Source: Moniliella sp. 'wahieum'
Taxonomy: Eukaryota; Basidiomycota; Moniliellomycetes; Moniliellales; Moniliellaceae
Direction of reading: 5' to 3'
Length of the DNA stretch: 64,000 bases
Assembly (NCBI GenBank): GCA_003971905.1
Contig: RSEE01000045.1
Coordinates: forward strand, 434,001-498,000
Position 1 is the stretch's first letter; each line of letters starts with the position of its first letter. The notes under the pieces are model-generated. The model worked only from the letters and a program-made list of their open reading frames with translations. It was not told the origin of the DNA and made no database searches. Below, one piece after another: positions 20,377-30,355 of this stretch. Made by a program: the position numbers and the translations under genes.

Positions 20377-23300
20377 ATGGCCGACTCAGCTCCCAAGAAG
20401 GACCCTTTGGTCCTTGTACGCGAGGTGATTCATGCCCGATCCGGCGTGTCCGTCTTGCAGCTCCAGGAGCTGTATGCTGCGTTTGAGGCGCAGCCCGGCG
20501 CCTTGCCCATGCTCCTTCCCAACCTGCTCCCGCTCCTCGACCAGCCCGAGCCGTTGCGGGGCTGGGTCTGAACTACATGGACCTGGCATTTTGCCGCGGA
20601 GTCCTCAAGATGGATGCTCGCCGATCCCGTGCGTGTACTTCTGCATTCTCCTTTTGTGTTCTGACTCTCTCCTGCCAGTCGCCCCGTACGTCATCGACCC
20701 CTGTCTTGTCCTATATCAACGACCCCAATCCTTCGTATGCCAAGACGGCCATTCAGTGCTTTGCCAGCGCCTATCCTTCCATCTTTCAACACTTTATCGT
20801 TGACCCGAGCCAGGTCGCGCGCTGGCCCCTCATTCACGACATTCGCAATCGGCTGCTTGTACTCTTCAACAGCCCCGCAGTCCCTACCGGCACCAAAATC
20901 GCCATTATCAAGGCTTTCCAGCGCATTGTGCTTGTCCAGATTGCCAGCGGCCCAGGAGCTTCCCCAGTGATGTGAACGTGACACACGTCCCTGCAGGACA
21001 CCCAATCCTTAACCCCGTCGATCTTGACTCGGACGCACGCCAGTTGCTTCTCCACTTGGTCCCGTTCATGTTCAGTAGCGATCAGGTGGACCTTGTTATG
21101 GCAACAATGAACACGTTGGCCATGTTGGCGCGCCATCGGCCTTCTCTGGTCGAGCTTGTGAGTCGAGCCTTGATCGATTGGACTCCCGACAAGTTCGTGG
21201 GAAGGTTGGAACAACGCTTTGTCGAAAAGGCACTTCGCACTTTGTATCGTCACATGATCCGCTTCAACGTGGGCGGAGCGGCGTTCAAAGCGCAGTTCCA
21301 GGTTGCACTCGAGGTCCAGGTTCGGCGAGAAGCCGAGGCGGAAAATGCGCTTGCACTGGCCCGCGAAGCTGAGGCCAAGCGCAAGCGTGACGAGCTGGCT
21401 GAGGAGATTGCCATGGCGGCTGGGGCCAAACGGCCCAGGACGGACCCGGAAACCAGTGCCCCTCCCCCTCCCCAGGTCGTCCCCAACGTATCGCCCGCCC
21501 AGGCCGCTCGCGCATTCCAGAGCCAGGACACGAACGAAGCCTTGGCCAATTTTGATGTTACCCAGCTCCCGCTCTCGTGGTTGTCGACCTGGTGATTGCC
21601 AATTTCCATGCTATATCCGAGGCTACGTTGGAGGAGGCCGTGTCCCGCACCCGGGCCAGTCTTTCCAGTGACACCCCGGCACCGCTTGCATTGGAGGACC
21701 CCGCCGTTGAGCTTGCCCCGCATTAGAACACTTTGAATTGGCACCACCCACTGCCTTGCCCCCCGCCCAGGCGTCTGACTTGATGAAGGGTGTTGTAGTC
21801 CGCATGACGAATATTGGTATGGACGAAGTGGCAACACGTCGCCCAGCCAAGGAGGGTGAGAGCAGGGTGTCCCTTCCCACCCTGTACTTTGGAGCTCCCT
21901 CATTTCGTTTGGCCGTACGTGGGTTATATATGCCCCTACGTCCGGGAGCGGGGCAGGACGAAGTGCAAAGGCGGGAGGCAGTACTAAAATACGCCGACCA
22001 ATTGCGTTCCGTTGTCATGCGTATGGTTTTGGAAGACCCTGAACCACGTCTTGAATTGGCCACACGCTGGTTAATGGAGGAGTGGACCTCGGACAACCAG
22101 CGGCGCCATGACGGTTTGGAGGGGAAGTACGAACCCCTGCTGGTTGAGTTGCTGGCTGGGCTGCGGCCCAAGCTCACTTCAGAATCGAAGTGGATTCTCC
22201 CTTTTATTGGAGACTTGCCTGTTCTACCCCCCTCGGCGATGGATCAGCTGGTGGCCTTGGCCAAGGACCGGTCTACTCTTCAGCTCGGGCTTCTTATCCT
22301 CCGGGAGGTGGCCGTTTCTCGCCCTCCCGTACGTCAATATGTGACAAGTCTCCTCCTTTCCCTTACTCGATCCTCCGATGAGCTCCTCCGCCGTGGAGCC
22401 ATCACCACGGTGCGTGTGTGGGTGAACAATGCCAAGCCCCCGTCCCCCCTGGAGACTGTGGTGCTTGCCTATTCCCACCAGTCCCTTGAGTGCCTTACTA
22501 TCGGCGTTAAGGCTGAAGGTGATGACACCATTATCTCTCCTCCCGAGGAGGACGACAAGGATACCACGCCCAGTGTACCTGAGCCTGAAACCAAGAATGA
22601 GGAATCATCAGCTGAAGCTTCCACCGTGAAGATGGAGGACGTGGATGGTGAGCCTAGCGCAGTTGTTCCACCCGAAGGGGCACCGGAACACGAAACACAA
22701 GCGGAAGCAGAGGTTCTCCGGATCCGCAGAGGCAATGGAGCGAGACAGATGTTCTACGCTATCTGGAGTTGACGCTTGCGTTGTGTGTCAAGGTGCCGAG
22801 CCTGCTCGATGACGTGTTTGCAACCTATGTTCACGTTCGTCCCGAGATCCAAACAGCGATGGAAACTCACATACCGGCTGATTGCCTCGATGGGTCCGCA
22901 CCACCCTGTTCTTCTAGAACTGCTTTCCCATTTCCCCGAAGGTGCTGAGGGGCTTGCGCTTACCATTTTCCAAATCATGTTTGACAAGGAAAAGTCGCCC
23001 GCCTTAGTCCAGCTTGTGGTCAAGCTCAGCCAAGAGCGCGTCTTGGATCCACGCTTTTTGCTTCCCATCTTGCCGGAACTCAAAAAAGTACGTCGTGTTT
23101 TGAATTTCTTGATCCCTTTCTGACGGTTTTTTTGTAGCCTGAGGTTCTCCGTCTGCTTCCCCGAGTGGTAAGTTTATTGGACGACGAGTCGACGGCCAGG
23201 GACAACCTTGATGTGATGAAGAAGACGCTTGAGGCGATTGTTGTTCCCCCCGAGGATTCATTTGGCCAAGTCTCGTCGAACCAGCCGCGGAAAGCACGTG

Positions 23301-23815
23301 AAGAGCATGTGACCCCGACTGAGCTCATGGGGATGCTTCATCGCAAAGAGAATGAGATCGGCAAGAAGGCCGCCGCAAGGGCGGTTCAAGTCTGCCTCAA
23401 TATGCCCGACATGTTCCGTGCCGAGGTGTTGGCAGCGACGATGAACCAAATCGTTGAGGAGCCTGTACTGCCTACCATCTTCCTTCGCACGGTCCTCATG
23501 GCAGTGGATAAGTTCCCCTCGCTCAAGGGGTATGTAAGTGGAAACCTACTCTCTCGTCTCATTACCAAGAAGGTCTGGCTTGATCCCATCCTCTGGAAGG
23601 GCTTCATCATTGCCGCCAAAAAGACGGTACCCGGCTCCTACGCCGCCCTGGCCCAGCTGCACAAGGATCAGATGCGGGAGATCGCCGCGCAAGACCCCGA
23701 GTTAAAGGAAGGATTGCGGGACTACTTCGTGAAGAAAACGGGAAACAACCCCAACCGTATGCGCCCCGTCCTGGACCTCTTGGGCCTTGATCCAGACGCG
23801 CCGGCGGCGCAATAA
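20377..23815 (+). CDS. PTA1: Symplekin / Pta1, scaffold of mRNA 3'-end processing
   Basis: MADSAPKKDPLVLVREVIHA starts an alpha-helical HEAT-type protein of about 1,110 residues. Introns lie at 20630-20678 and 23088-23137. N-terminal HEAT repeats run to about 21330, then a Lys/Glu-rich coiled linker (ALAREAEAKRKRDELAEEI), an acidic linker near 22550-22700, and the C-terminal symplekin domain from 22700. The end is highly typical: NEIGKKAAARAVQVCLN, VLPTIFLRTVLMAVDKFPSL, ITKKVWLDPILWKGFI. Symplekin/Pta1 holds together the cleavage and polyadenylation factor and binds the Ssu72 phosphatase. The frame is lost and regained near 20567 (GWVLNYMD), 20965, 21585, 21725 and 22735-22870; in each case the expected residues continue in another frame. 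Stop at 23813-23815. Confidence 0.95.
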
Positions 23816-24063
23816 TGGCGCTCAGCCTGAGCTCTGAGCCCTGCTGATGTATGACACATTGAGATATGAGACTGGACTGGAAGTGGGATTGAGAACAGTG
23901 CATCTTTTGGCAAGGATATATCAATTTGTAGTATAAGAATGCACTTGACGCCGTTTGTAGTAGGGACTGAGAGCGAAAGTAAGGCGTGCAAGCAGTTTGT
24001 AGAACGGTCGGGTGTGTTAACGCTACTAATAGTGCATAGGACAAATCTGAATGCACCCTAACT

Positions 24064-24170
24064 GACACTTTAGGGCAGTGGTTACCCCGTTCGCCTGCTA
24101 TGTGTAGCACCTTGCTCCAAGGGCCAGCGAATCCTCTCTGAGGGCGTGAGTTCGAATCTCACAGGTGTCT
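24064..24170 (+). tRNA. tRNA-Ser(GCT) with intron
   Basis: The acceptor GACACTT (24064-24070) pairs with AGGTGTC (24163-24169). The anticodon stem TTCGC (24090-24094) pairs with GCGAA (24127-24131), enclosing CT-GCT-A and a 25-nt intron inferred at 24101-24125. A long variable arm (TCCTCTCTGAGGG) marks a class II tRNA, and the T arm is GTGAG-TTCGAAT-CTCAC. A T-run directly downstream (24170-24175) is a Pol III terminator. All parts agree on serine, AGC/AGU codons. Confidence 0.93.
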
Positions 24171-24664
24171 TTTTTGCCGCGTTTCTACTTTTTGCGATTT
24201 GCACCATGCTTGCTATATACGCCTTGGGAAACCTCAAGAAGTGTGCTGGTTAGATGGGGAATGCTTAATGCAGTGGATGAAGCAATGAAGCGAAGAGCCA
24301 CTGGAGAGCTACTATAGTATTGGCTCGCGTTGTGGCCGGTACTGTAGGGAAAACGCCGGTGGCCAGGCAGGTTAAAACATCGACTCGTCCGCACTTGCGG
24401 GACACGTGCAGTCCATAACGCCGCTTACGAAGGGACGGTTGCCTTTGCAACTCGCTTTCGTTGCCAACCAGGCAAACTATTCCACTATTACACACGCTCT
24501 GCAATCCAGGCCCCCCAAATCGTTTTACGAGAGGTCATAGTGGGTCCAATCTTCATCTAAAAAATGAATCAGTTGCCGTCAACTTGAAAAGGATATACAC
24601 CCAAAAGGTGGGGTGGAGCAACTTAACGGCTGAGACGAAGACCGCGATCGCGAGCAATGAGCGA
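24171..24664. other. Spacer between tRNA-Ser and the end of galactokinase
   Basis: After the Pol III terminator I see no conserved frame. The right part is the 3' flank of the minus-strand galactokinase gene. Confidence 0.55.
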
Positions 24665-26374
24665 TTAGACCGTCTCTTTGTACACGCATGCTCCACCTGC
24701 CGGTTCTGTAAGTAGCAACGCATCGTTCAGCCCGTCTTGGTCCAACTCTGGGTGGCGTACGGCAAAGTACTCCTCGGTCAGCGCCTTGATTACGGCAGGC
24801 ACCTTGCTTCCAGGGACCAATATGACTGTGGAGCCTCCCCAGCCCGCCTGGCACAGAAATTGTCAGGATTACTTCTCAACATGAAATGGGGTCAACGGAC
24901 GTACCTGTCAAACGAGCGCCGAGAGCGCCGGCCTTGCGCGCAATCGTGGTGACCTGCTCAAGCTCAGGGCAAGAAGCCTGGTAAAAGTCGCGCATCGAGT
25001 AGTGGGATTGATTGATGAGCTCGCCCAGTTCCTTGTAGAGCGTCGCTGCATCGGCCTCTGGGATCTCGCCATTCTCCGCCCGCGACGCCGCGACTTGTAG
25101 GAGGGTAACGAAGCGGAGAGTGCGGAAGGCCTCGTCAAACACGTGCTTGGTGCGCTTGAAAAGGTCAAACTTCTCTGCCTGACAGGGAAGATGGTGAGAA
25201 ATTCTTTGGTGAATGCATCACCTTCATACCCGGTCAACGCCTCCGCCTCGGCCCGCGTCACAGGATCCTTAGGCAAGTGGGGAGAGCGCAACCGATTCGA
25301 AAAACTTGATGCGTGCACCTTCTTCGCCGGCTTCCTTGAGTGCCTCAGCCCGCTCATCCGATGCGACGTACCATAGCTTGTCAACAGAATGGAGCTGGAA
25401 GTACTCGCCCAAATACCATTAAGGGGTGTAGTTGGTAGCAGTAGGAGCGATGCCCAGGGCCTTGCCCAGCGCTCGTGTTGCCATGCGCAGCTCAGCCGTA
25501 CGGAGATTGTAATGAATCGGGCCCGACACCTTCTTATCCGAAGCGACGAGCGTGTTGGCAATCAACCACTTGTACGACTCGGTTTTTTCCGGGCCATGCG
25601 GGGCAAGAATAGGGTGGATCCAAAGGTGCGGCACAAAGCCAATGTGCAGCAAATACCCAGGCCTTCCAAAGATGGAGGCCGACTGGTCCATTCCACCGGA
25701 GCTCACACCTACCAGCCGCTCCGACTCGATAGCCACGTTGGCCATCTCTTTGCGGTCGATAAACTGGCGCACGCCCAGCGCCTCCAGAATCAAAATGCTA
25801 CTCACTGTCGTCATGGCGGCCGAACTGGACAAAACTTGACTCGGGGGGAACCGTGCCATCGACCAAGATGCTGACCCGGACAGGCTTGGGTGTCGTCGCG
25901 GCGGTCGTAGCGGCAGGCAAGTGCGGCACAAGGCCATGGAGAGCCACCTTAAAGTAGTTCGCCCAGCGGTCAGGACCAGAGTTGTGGAGCTGCACATCAG
26001 GCAGGCCTTCTTGCCAGGAAGTGGTAAAGGAAGTGCCCTCAAAACGTGGGGTGACATTGTGGAGAACGAACTCAGTCGTCTGGTTGGGTGGGTGGGGTGG
26101 TATTCTTACTCCACTCAACATGGGTCGCCATGAGGATATCCATCTCAATGGAGGCGGGCAAGACTGAAAATCCCTGGTGGTCAACATGCTCGCCAATCAT
26201 GTTGACGCGCCCAGGGGCGCGTGCGACGAAGTCGGGTTGGGTACCAAACTGGGTTTGGAAAGCTTGGCGGAGAGCGTTCCAGCGCGCCTGTTCGCGGGGA
26301 AGGCGCTCCGCCGAGTAGATGGTGCTGAGCGTGTCGTGCACAGGAATAACGTCGTCGGGGTGTTGCGAGGACAT
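24665..26374 (-). CDS. GAL1: Galactokinase (Leloir pathway)
   Basis: The start [20 protein letters not shown] leads to the galactokinase signature [20 protein letters not shown] (GRxNxIGEHxD). The GHMP ATP-binding block reads PPESSLSSSAAM after correcting a slip near 25830. Then come [19 protein letters not shown] and [11 protein letters not shown] (catalytic Asp region), and the C-terminal GHMP block [20 protein letters not shown], reached through an intron at 24848-24904. Stop at 24665-24667. The enzyme phosphorylates galactose at C1 with ATP. Further slips lie near 26080, 25430, 25320, 25260 and 25180. Near 26085-26115 a GTAAG..CCAG segment of only about 30 nt may be an intron. About 540 residues, normal for fungi. 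The gene is convergent with symplekin. Confidence 0.96.
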
Positions 26375-27626
26375 GGAGGAGATGGGCTGAAAGCGGAGGG
26401 GGAAGGGGTTGCTGATTGGGCGAACGGGCGGCGATGATGGTCGTTGTGGAGGCGACGGGAAGGTTGCTTGGCCTGGTGCGCACCCTCAGGCCTGACCTCA
26501 TATAGGCCCTGGCGCAGGGCGCCGCGCTGTCTGATCCGTGCACTGCGCCGGTGTGGCATGTGGCATGTGGATGCGATGCATGATGCGCGATGCATGATGC
26601 GCGATGCATGAATGCACCGCGCGGGCAGTAGAGGGCAGTGCCACGCTGCTCTGGCCGGTGCAACATGCGGCGGTGCCTGAATCAGAGACACCCCGCCCCC
26701 GCCCCCACGGCGGCTGCGGGAAAAACAGATCAGCATCCGCATCCCAGCACCGGTCGTCAGCTGACCCCTCGAGGGCTGCGGGCCAGTCGATCACAAAGAC
26801 GAGAGCAGACCACAGACTGCCAGGCCTGCCTCGGGTCTCACCCGGTCACCGCCTCACCCCACATTCTCATGGCCTAGATCCATCTGCAGCCACCCACACT
26901 GCCATCCATCCAGAGATGTGTTGCTCGGCGGAAACTTACTTATTGAGTGAGACTGTGTTCCTCTCCCTTCTCTACTTAGGAGCTTCAACATGCGCAGTCA
27001 TCGTTTACGCGTCCCAGGCTCATAGTCCAAGTCATGCAGACAGTTCGATTTCTACCACCAAGGCTGGGTAATGGATGTTAGGCCACTGGTGGGGTGAACG
27101 TATTTTTGGAGGCTATGGATGCGTACCGGCAGGTGACACACGAGAGGCGACCGCAACCCAATGGAATGCTGAGAGAAAAAAGTGTTGGGCCACCGGGGGT
27201 GGCTCGTGCGTTGGATTCCTTCTTTCTCGCGTCTGTCTTTCATGTTCCGAAGCCAGACATGATGGCGACTGGTTGCTTGATGGGCTTCTGTACTAGGTGT
27301 TGCTGCTTGGCTTATAGACCACAGCCACCACCACCACTAAGAGTGCGATTGCTTCACACCCTCTCGAGGACCATCAGGACTCTTCCATATGTTCATCGGA
27401 AGAAGGGTTCACAGACGAGACAGAATGCGACTAGAAAAAGACCAAGTACCTGGAAAGTGTCACGGGGCGACGTCTGAACCACCTTGCACACCCGCCTCCA
27501 CTTCCTTATCGTCGCTATCGCTTCTCGGCTTCTTTCCCTATCTCGTCTATCTCGACTCGTTTTCTCTGTCTCTTTCGCTATTGACTCGGATCGTCTTCCT
27601 ATCAACAAAACCCACAACTATCTTGG
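26375..27626. other. Galactokinase upstream region and gene-free spacer
   Basis: The promoter side contains the tandem GATGCATGATGCGC array annotated separately and GGCATGTGGCATGTGG. From 27050 to 27480 there are open frames on the plus strand with no recognisable family. From about 27490 the DNA becomes strongly T/C-rich, leading into the repeat that starts near 27627. Confidence 0.5.
26575..26611. repeat. Tandem repeat, 14-nt unit GATGCATGATGCGC (2.6 copies)
   Basis: Units at 26575-26588 and 26589-26602 are identical, and a third partial copy runs to 26611. Each unit carries the palindromes ATGCAT and GCGC. The array lies about 200 nt upstream of the galactokinase start codon, in its probable promoter. 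Confidence 0.8.
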
Positions 27627-28100
27627 TTTCTCCGCTCGCGCTCGTCTAAAATCCAAAACACAACACATGGTTTCTCGACTCGGTTTCTCGCCTCGTTTTC
27701 GTCTCGGGTCCATTTTGCCCTTGACCCTCGTCTCGTCTCTCGCCTCGTCCCTCTCGCGCTTGGTCCGCTTTCCTTCCCTTTGACTCGTTTCCCCTTTACT
27801 CTGTAGACCTCTTGGTCTTGCCTTGTTCCCTTTCTCTTCTATAAAACTGCCTGTTCTTAGATCCAATGATGATGGCCCAAGCCGCCGACCATTCTTTCCC
27901 CTTCACCCTTCTTCTAGGCTCCACTTCTAGAAGGAACACCTCTCGCTCAGCTCGCTCGCCTCCCTCGCCCATCGGAGCACACCGCTTTCGCGTCAGCCCT
28001 ACACACGCAACCTCTGCTCGCAGACCGCTGCACCTCGCAACCTCTGCTTGCAGACCGGCTCAGGCTCTGCTCGACGCACCGCAAAGCACCACTCACGACC
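27627..28100 (+). mobile_element. LTR-like dispersed repeat, copy A (promoter-bearing)
   Basis: This stretch is similar throughout to 42003-42450 in the same orientation. Shared landmarks in order are GCTCG..AAAATCCAAAA, TTTTGCCCTTGA/TTTGCCCTTGA, TTGACTCGTTTCCCCTTT, CTGTAGACCT, CTTCTCTTCTATAAAAC, GCCTAAGCCGCC/GCCCAAGCCGCC, CTTCTTCTAGG and CTTGCAGAC. A TATAAAA box sits at 27840-27846. Promoter content in a dispersed non-coding repeat fits a solo LTR or the 5' end of a retroelement, but I cannot fix target-site duplications or TG..CA ends, so the class is inferred. A 30-nt tandem duplication at 28006-28058 is private to this copy. Confidence 0.55.
28006..28058. repeat. Tandem duplication of a ~30-nt unit inside repeat copy A
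   Basis: CGCAACCTCTGCTCGCAGAC (28006) recurs as CGCAACCTCTGCTTGCAGAC (28036) with one substitution. The matching place in copy B near 42390 has the unit only once, so the duplication is local. Confidence 0.75.
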
Positions 28101-29566
28101 CTCCTTCGTTCACGCCAGTGAGGCCTTGGACTTTGGATCTGAAACGCGTTCAGTCCTCCGTGAGTACCGTCTCCGTTGGGCAGGGAAGGTCTCCGCCTGG
28201 GAAGCCAGCCACCCCGTCACAGAACGCTCCCAAGAGCCAGTTTCCCCCTGTTCATGAAGACTCGCGAGTATTGTGCCGCCATGGCGGCCACCAAGATGTC
28301 TAAGAATTGCAAAAGCCTTACTGAGGAGTCATGTTGAAGAGGGTTCTAATCCCTCGCATGTCTCTACCATACTCTTTCGTTTCCAGAAACTTGCTACATC
28401 CAGTTAGAAGCGAATGGCGCGGGGGAAGAGCCACAACCTCCCGACCTGCTGGCGACTCCACTTACTTCCTAATTGTTGCGTTAGTAGAGCAAACAGCTCT
28501 GTTAGGCCGGTGAGCGAGCCTGATCGGCGCAGCATTTCTAGTCTGTCCACCTGCCTTAAGTTCTGTAAATGATATGACTGCAATAGTAGTAGGAGGGAAA
28601 AGAAACAAATGAAGTGACTGTAAAGAGTCTCGCTGGAGATAGTTCGTAGATGGTTCGTACATCGTTCGGCTTTCATTCATTGCTTTCGTGTTATTTTGAG
28701 TGCGGGATCCAGAGGGTGCTCGACCTATACACAGTTTTTGCCATCCCTGCAGGCGGATGAGTGTAATGCGCGTTTGGCGTAACCAACCTATATACATACC
28801 AAGTAACTTTGGTTTTCGTCGAGGGCAATATAAAGTCGGAGAGTTTTATTACCACCATCATACTAAGGTACCTCTTCTTCATCTTGTTAACTGTCTCCGC
28901 GGAAGGGTGTTGGTTGAGAGCGATGGTGTAATAAACGAGAAGAAATTGTGGCATGAGTCCCTCGACATCGAAGAGGTATTATCAACCAGCCGCGGCCTTC
29001 CAATCAGTCCCCCTGAACGTCACCAGGAGAATGCAAGTCTGCTCACTTGCCGACGTTGCTTTGCCAGAAAACATCAGATATTGGGGTCGTTACGAGTCTT
29101 GCGGCCCTCACTATAGTACTCTTACTGTCCAAAGAGGACACACTAAGGGCCACATGCGCCTCAAGTGAGGATGTTGCGCACCTGAGGCGGTCGAGTCTCC
29201 AGTATTGTAAGGATTAGGAAACATGCAATGCCGCACCCCTTTTGACGGGAAATCGCCTAGACCGCTCAGGCCACAGTAACCCCACCCTCCACTCCATATT
29301 CGTTACCTCTGCCACTGGCTTGATCTGATCTGCCGCGGTTAATCTGCCGTCATGACTTCTTGTATTCTTCTCCCTCTTGTTGTTCGCTGCATGCAGACGA
29401 TGTGACTCGTGTGGCTCCCATATATCGGTCTTGTTAATCATCATAGAGAGGTCCACCATAACACAACTTGAGTTGCACGGATGATGCTTATGGCTCCTCG
29501 GCTCTGGGACAGTATGCAACTAACAGAGAATCCTTAGTGTGCTAGTTCCATCAAGGGAAGGGCGAC
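28101..29566. other. Region downstream of repeat copy A, no clear gene
   Basis: GC content drops here relative to the gene-dense parts. A frame at 28100-28260 reads ETRSVLREYRLRWAGKVSAW and another at 28700-29116 is open for 138 codons. Neither shows a domain I recognise. They could be remnants of the element whose LTR-like promoter precedes them. The right end near 29520-29566 is the 3' flank of the BolA gene. Confidence 0.4.
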
Positions 29567-29974
29567 TTACTTGAGAAGTCCGTGAATGTCCTTGATGATG
29601 CTCTTCAGATCCGCCTGAACGAGGCGATGCTGCTTAAGAGTCGATAGCCCTTGGAAGTGTTTGGACTTGATGACAATCGTGTAGAATGCCCCACAGCCTC
29701 CTGACACATCGGTAACACTCACCATCGAGGGTGAAAATTTGGCCTCCAAAATGGAGATAATTTGCTTCTCCCCCTGCGTCTGCTCCCCTCAGCCGGTGCA
29801 GCAGGCGACGATTCAACCTCAACCCCAATAGGTTCAGCGCGGCGAATGGAGGAGACGCTGAGTGGCCTTGCACCATGGGACGAGGATTCAGCCTGCAGCT
29901 GAGCCCAGCACAAAACGTGACCGAATCGCACTGCGCGTAGCCCTGACAAGCGGTACAGAAAGGCGCAGCGACAT
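29567..29974 (-). CDS. BolA-family protein, mitochondrial BOLA3 type
   Basis: The start MSLRLSVPLVRATRSAIRSR is Arg-rich, lacks acidic residues and looks like a mitochondrial presequence. After a linker (EPIGVEVESSPAAPAEG) the BolA domain follows: ISILEAKFSPSMVSVTDVSG, GGCGAFYTIVIKSKHFQGLS, then TLKQHRLVQADLKSIIKDIH ending GLLK and TAA at 29567-29569. The Cys in SGGCG and the His of KQHRLV are the ligand positions expected for the BOLA3 group, which works with monothiol glutaredoxin and Nfu1 to deliver [4Fe-4S] clusters in mitochondria. Two one-base slips lie near 29895 and 29785. About 130 residues. An alternative is splicing at AAGTAAGT into a longer tail, which I consider less likely because the stop gives the usual BolA end. 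Confidence 0.9.
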
Positions 29975-30355
29975 ACCGAACCAGAACGGGTTGAGGTGGT
30001 GGCAATATTCGTCCTGGGACCCGCTAATGTCCGCAGCGAGAAGGTGGCGCTTGGGTAAGTGGATCATCGATGTCATTTGCCGTGACAAAATGCAATGTTG
30101 AAACCCCGGGAGGTTTACTTATCTGCATGGATGAATCCGTAGCATCCTGTAAGTACTTCGTCCTTTACATCGGCTCTCCAACCTGTGCACCCACACTGCT
30201 TTTCACAGTAGCAGGCCTCCCTTGAGCTCGATAACATCTATAAGGAGGTATTTCATCGAATGTTACAGCAGTCCAAAAGACAATTCATCCAATGTCTGGA
30301 AAGGAGGAAAGACCCCTCCATCTCTAATACCACGTACGGAATGTTCAACAGGGTG

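Noticed and set aside
20377..23815. Symplekin as four or five separate small genes or a pseudogene
   Set aside because: The pieces follow family order without gaps, and each break needs only a one-base correction; the same pattern affects all other conserved genes in the window.
26568..26612. CRISPR-like array
   Set aside because: The unit is 14 nt, directly tandem without spacers, in a eukaryotic promoter.
29214..29519. A downstream BolA exon reached by splicing at AAGTAAGT
   Set aside because: The GTAAGT..TTAG intron is possible, but the stop right after HGLLK gives the normal BolA end, while the alternative tail has no family support.
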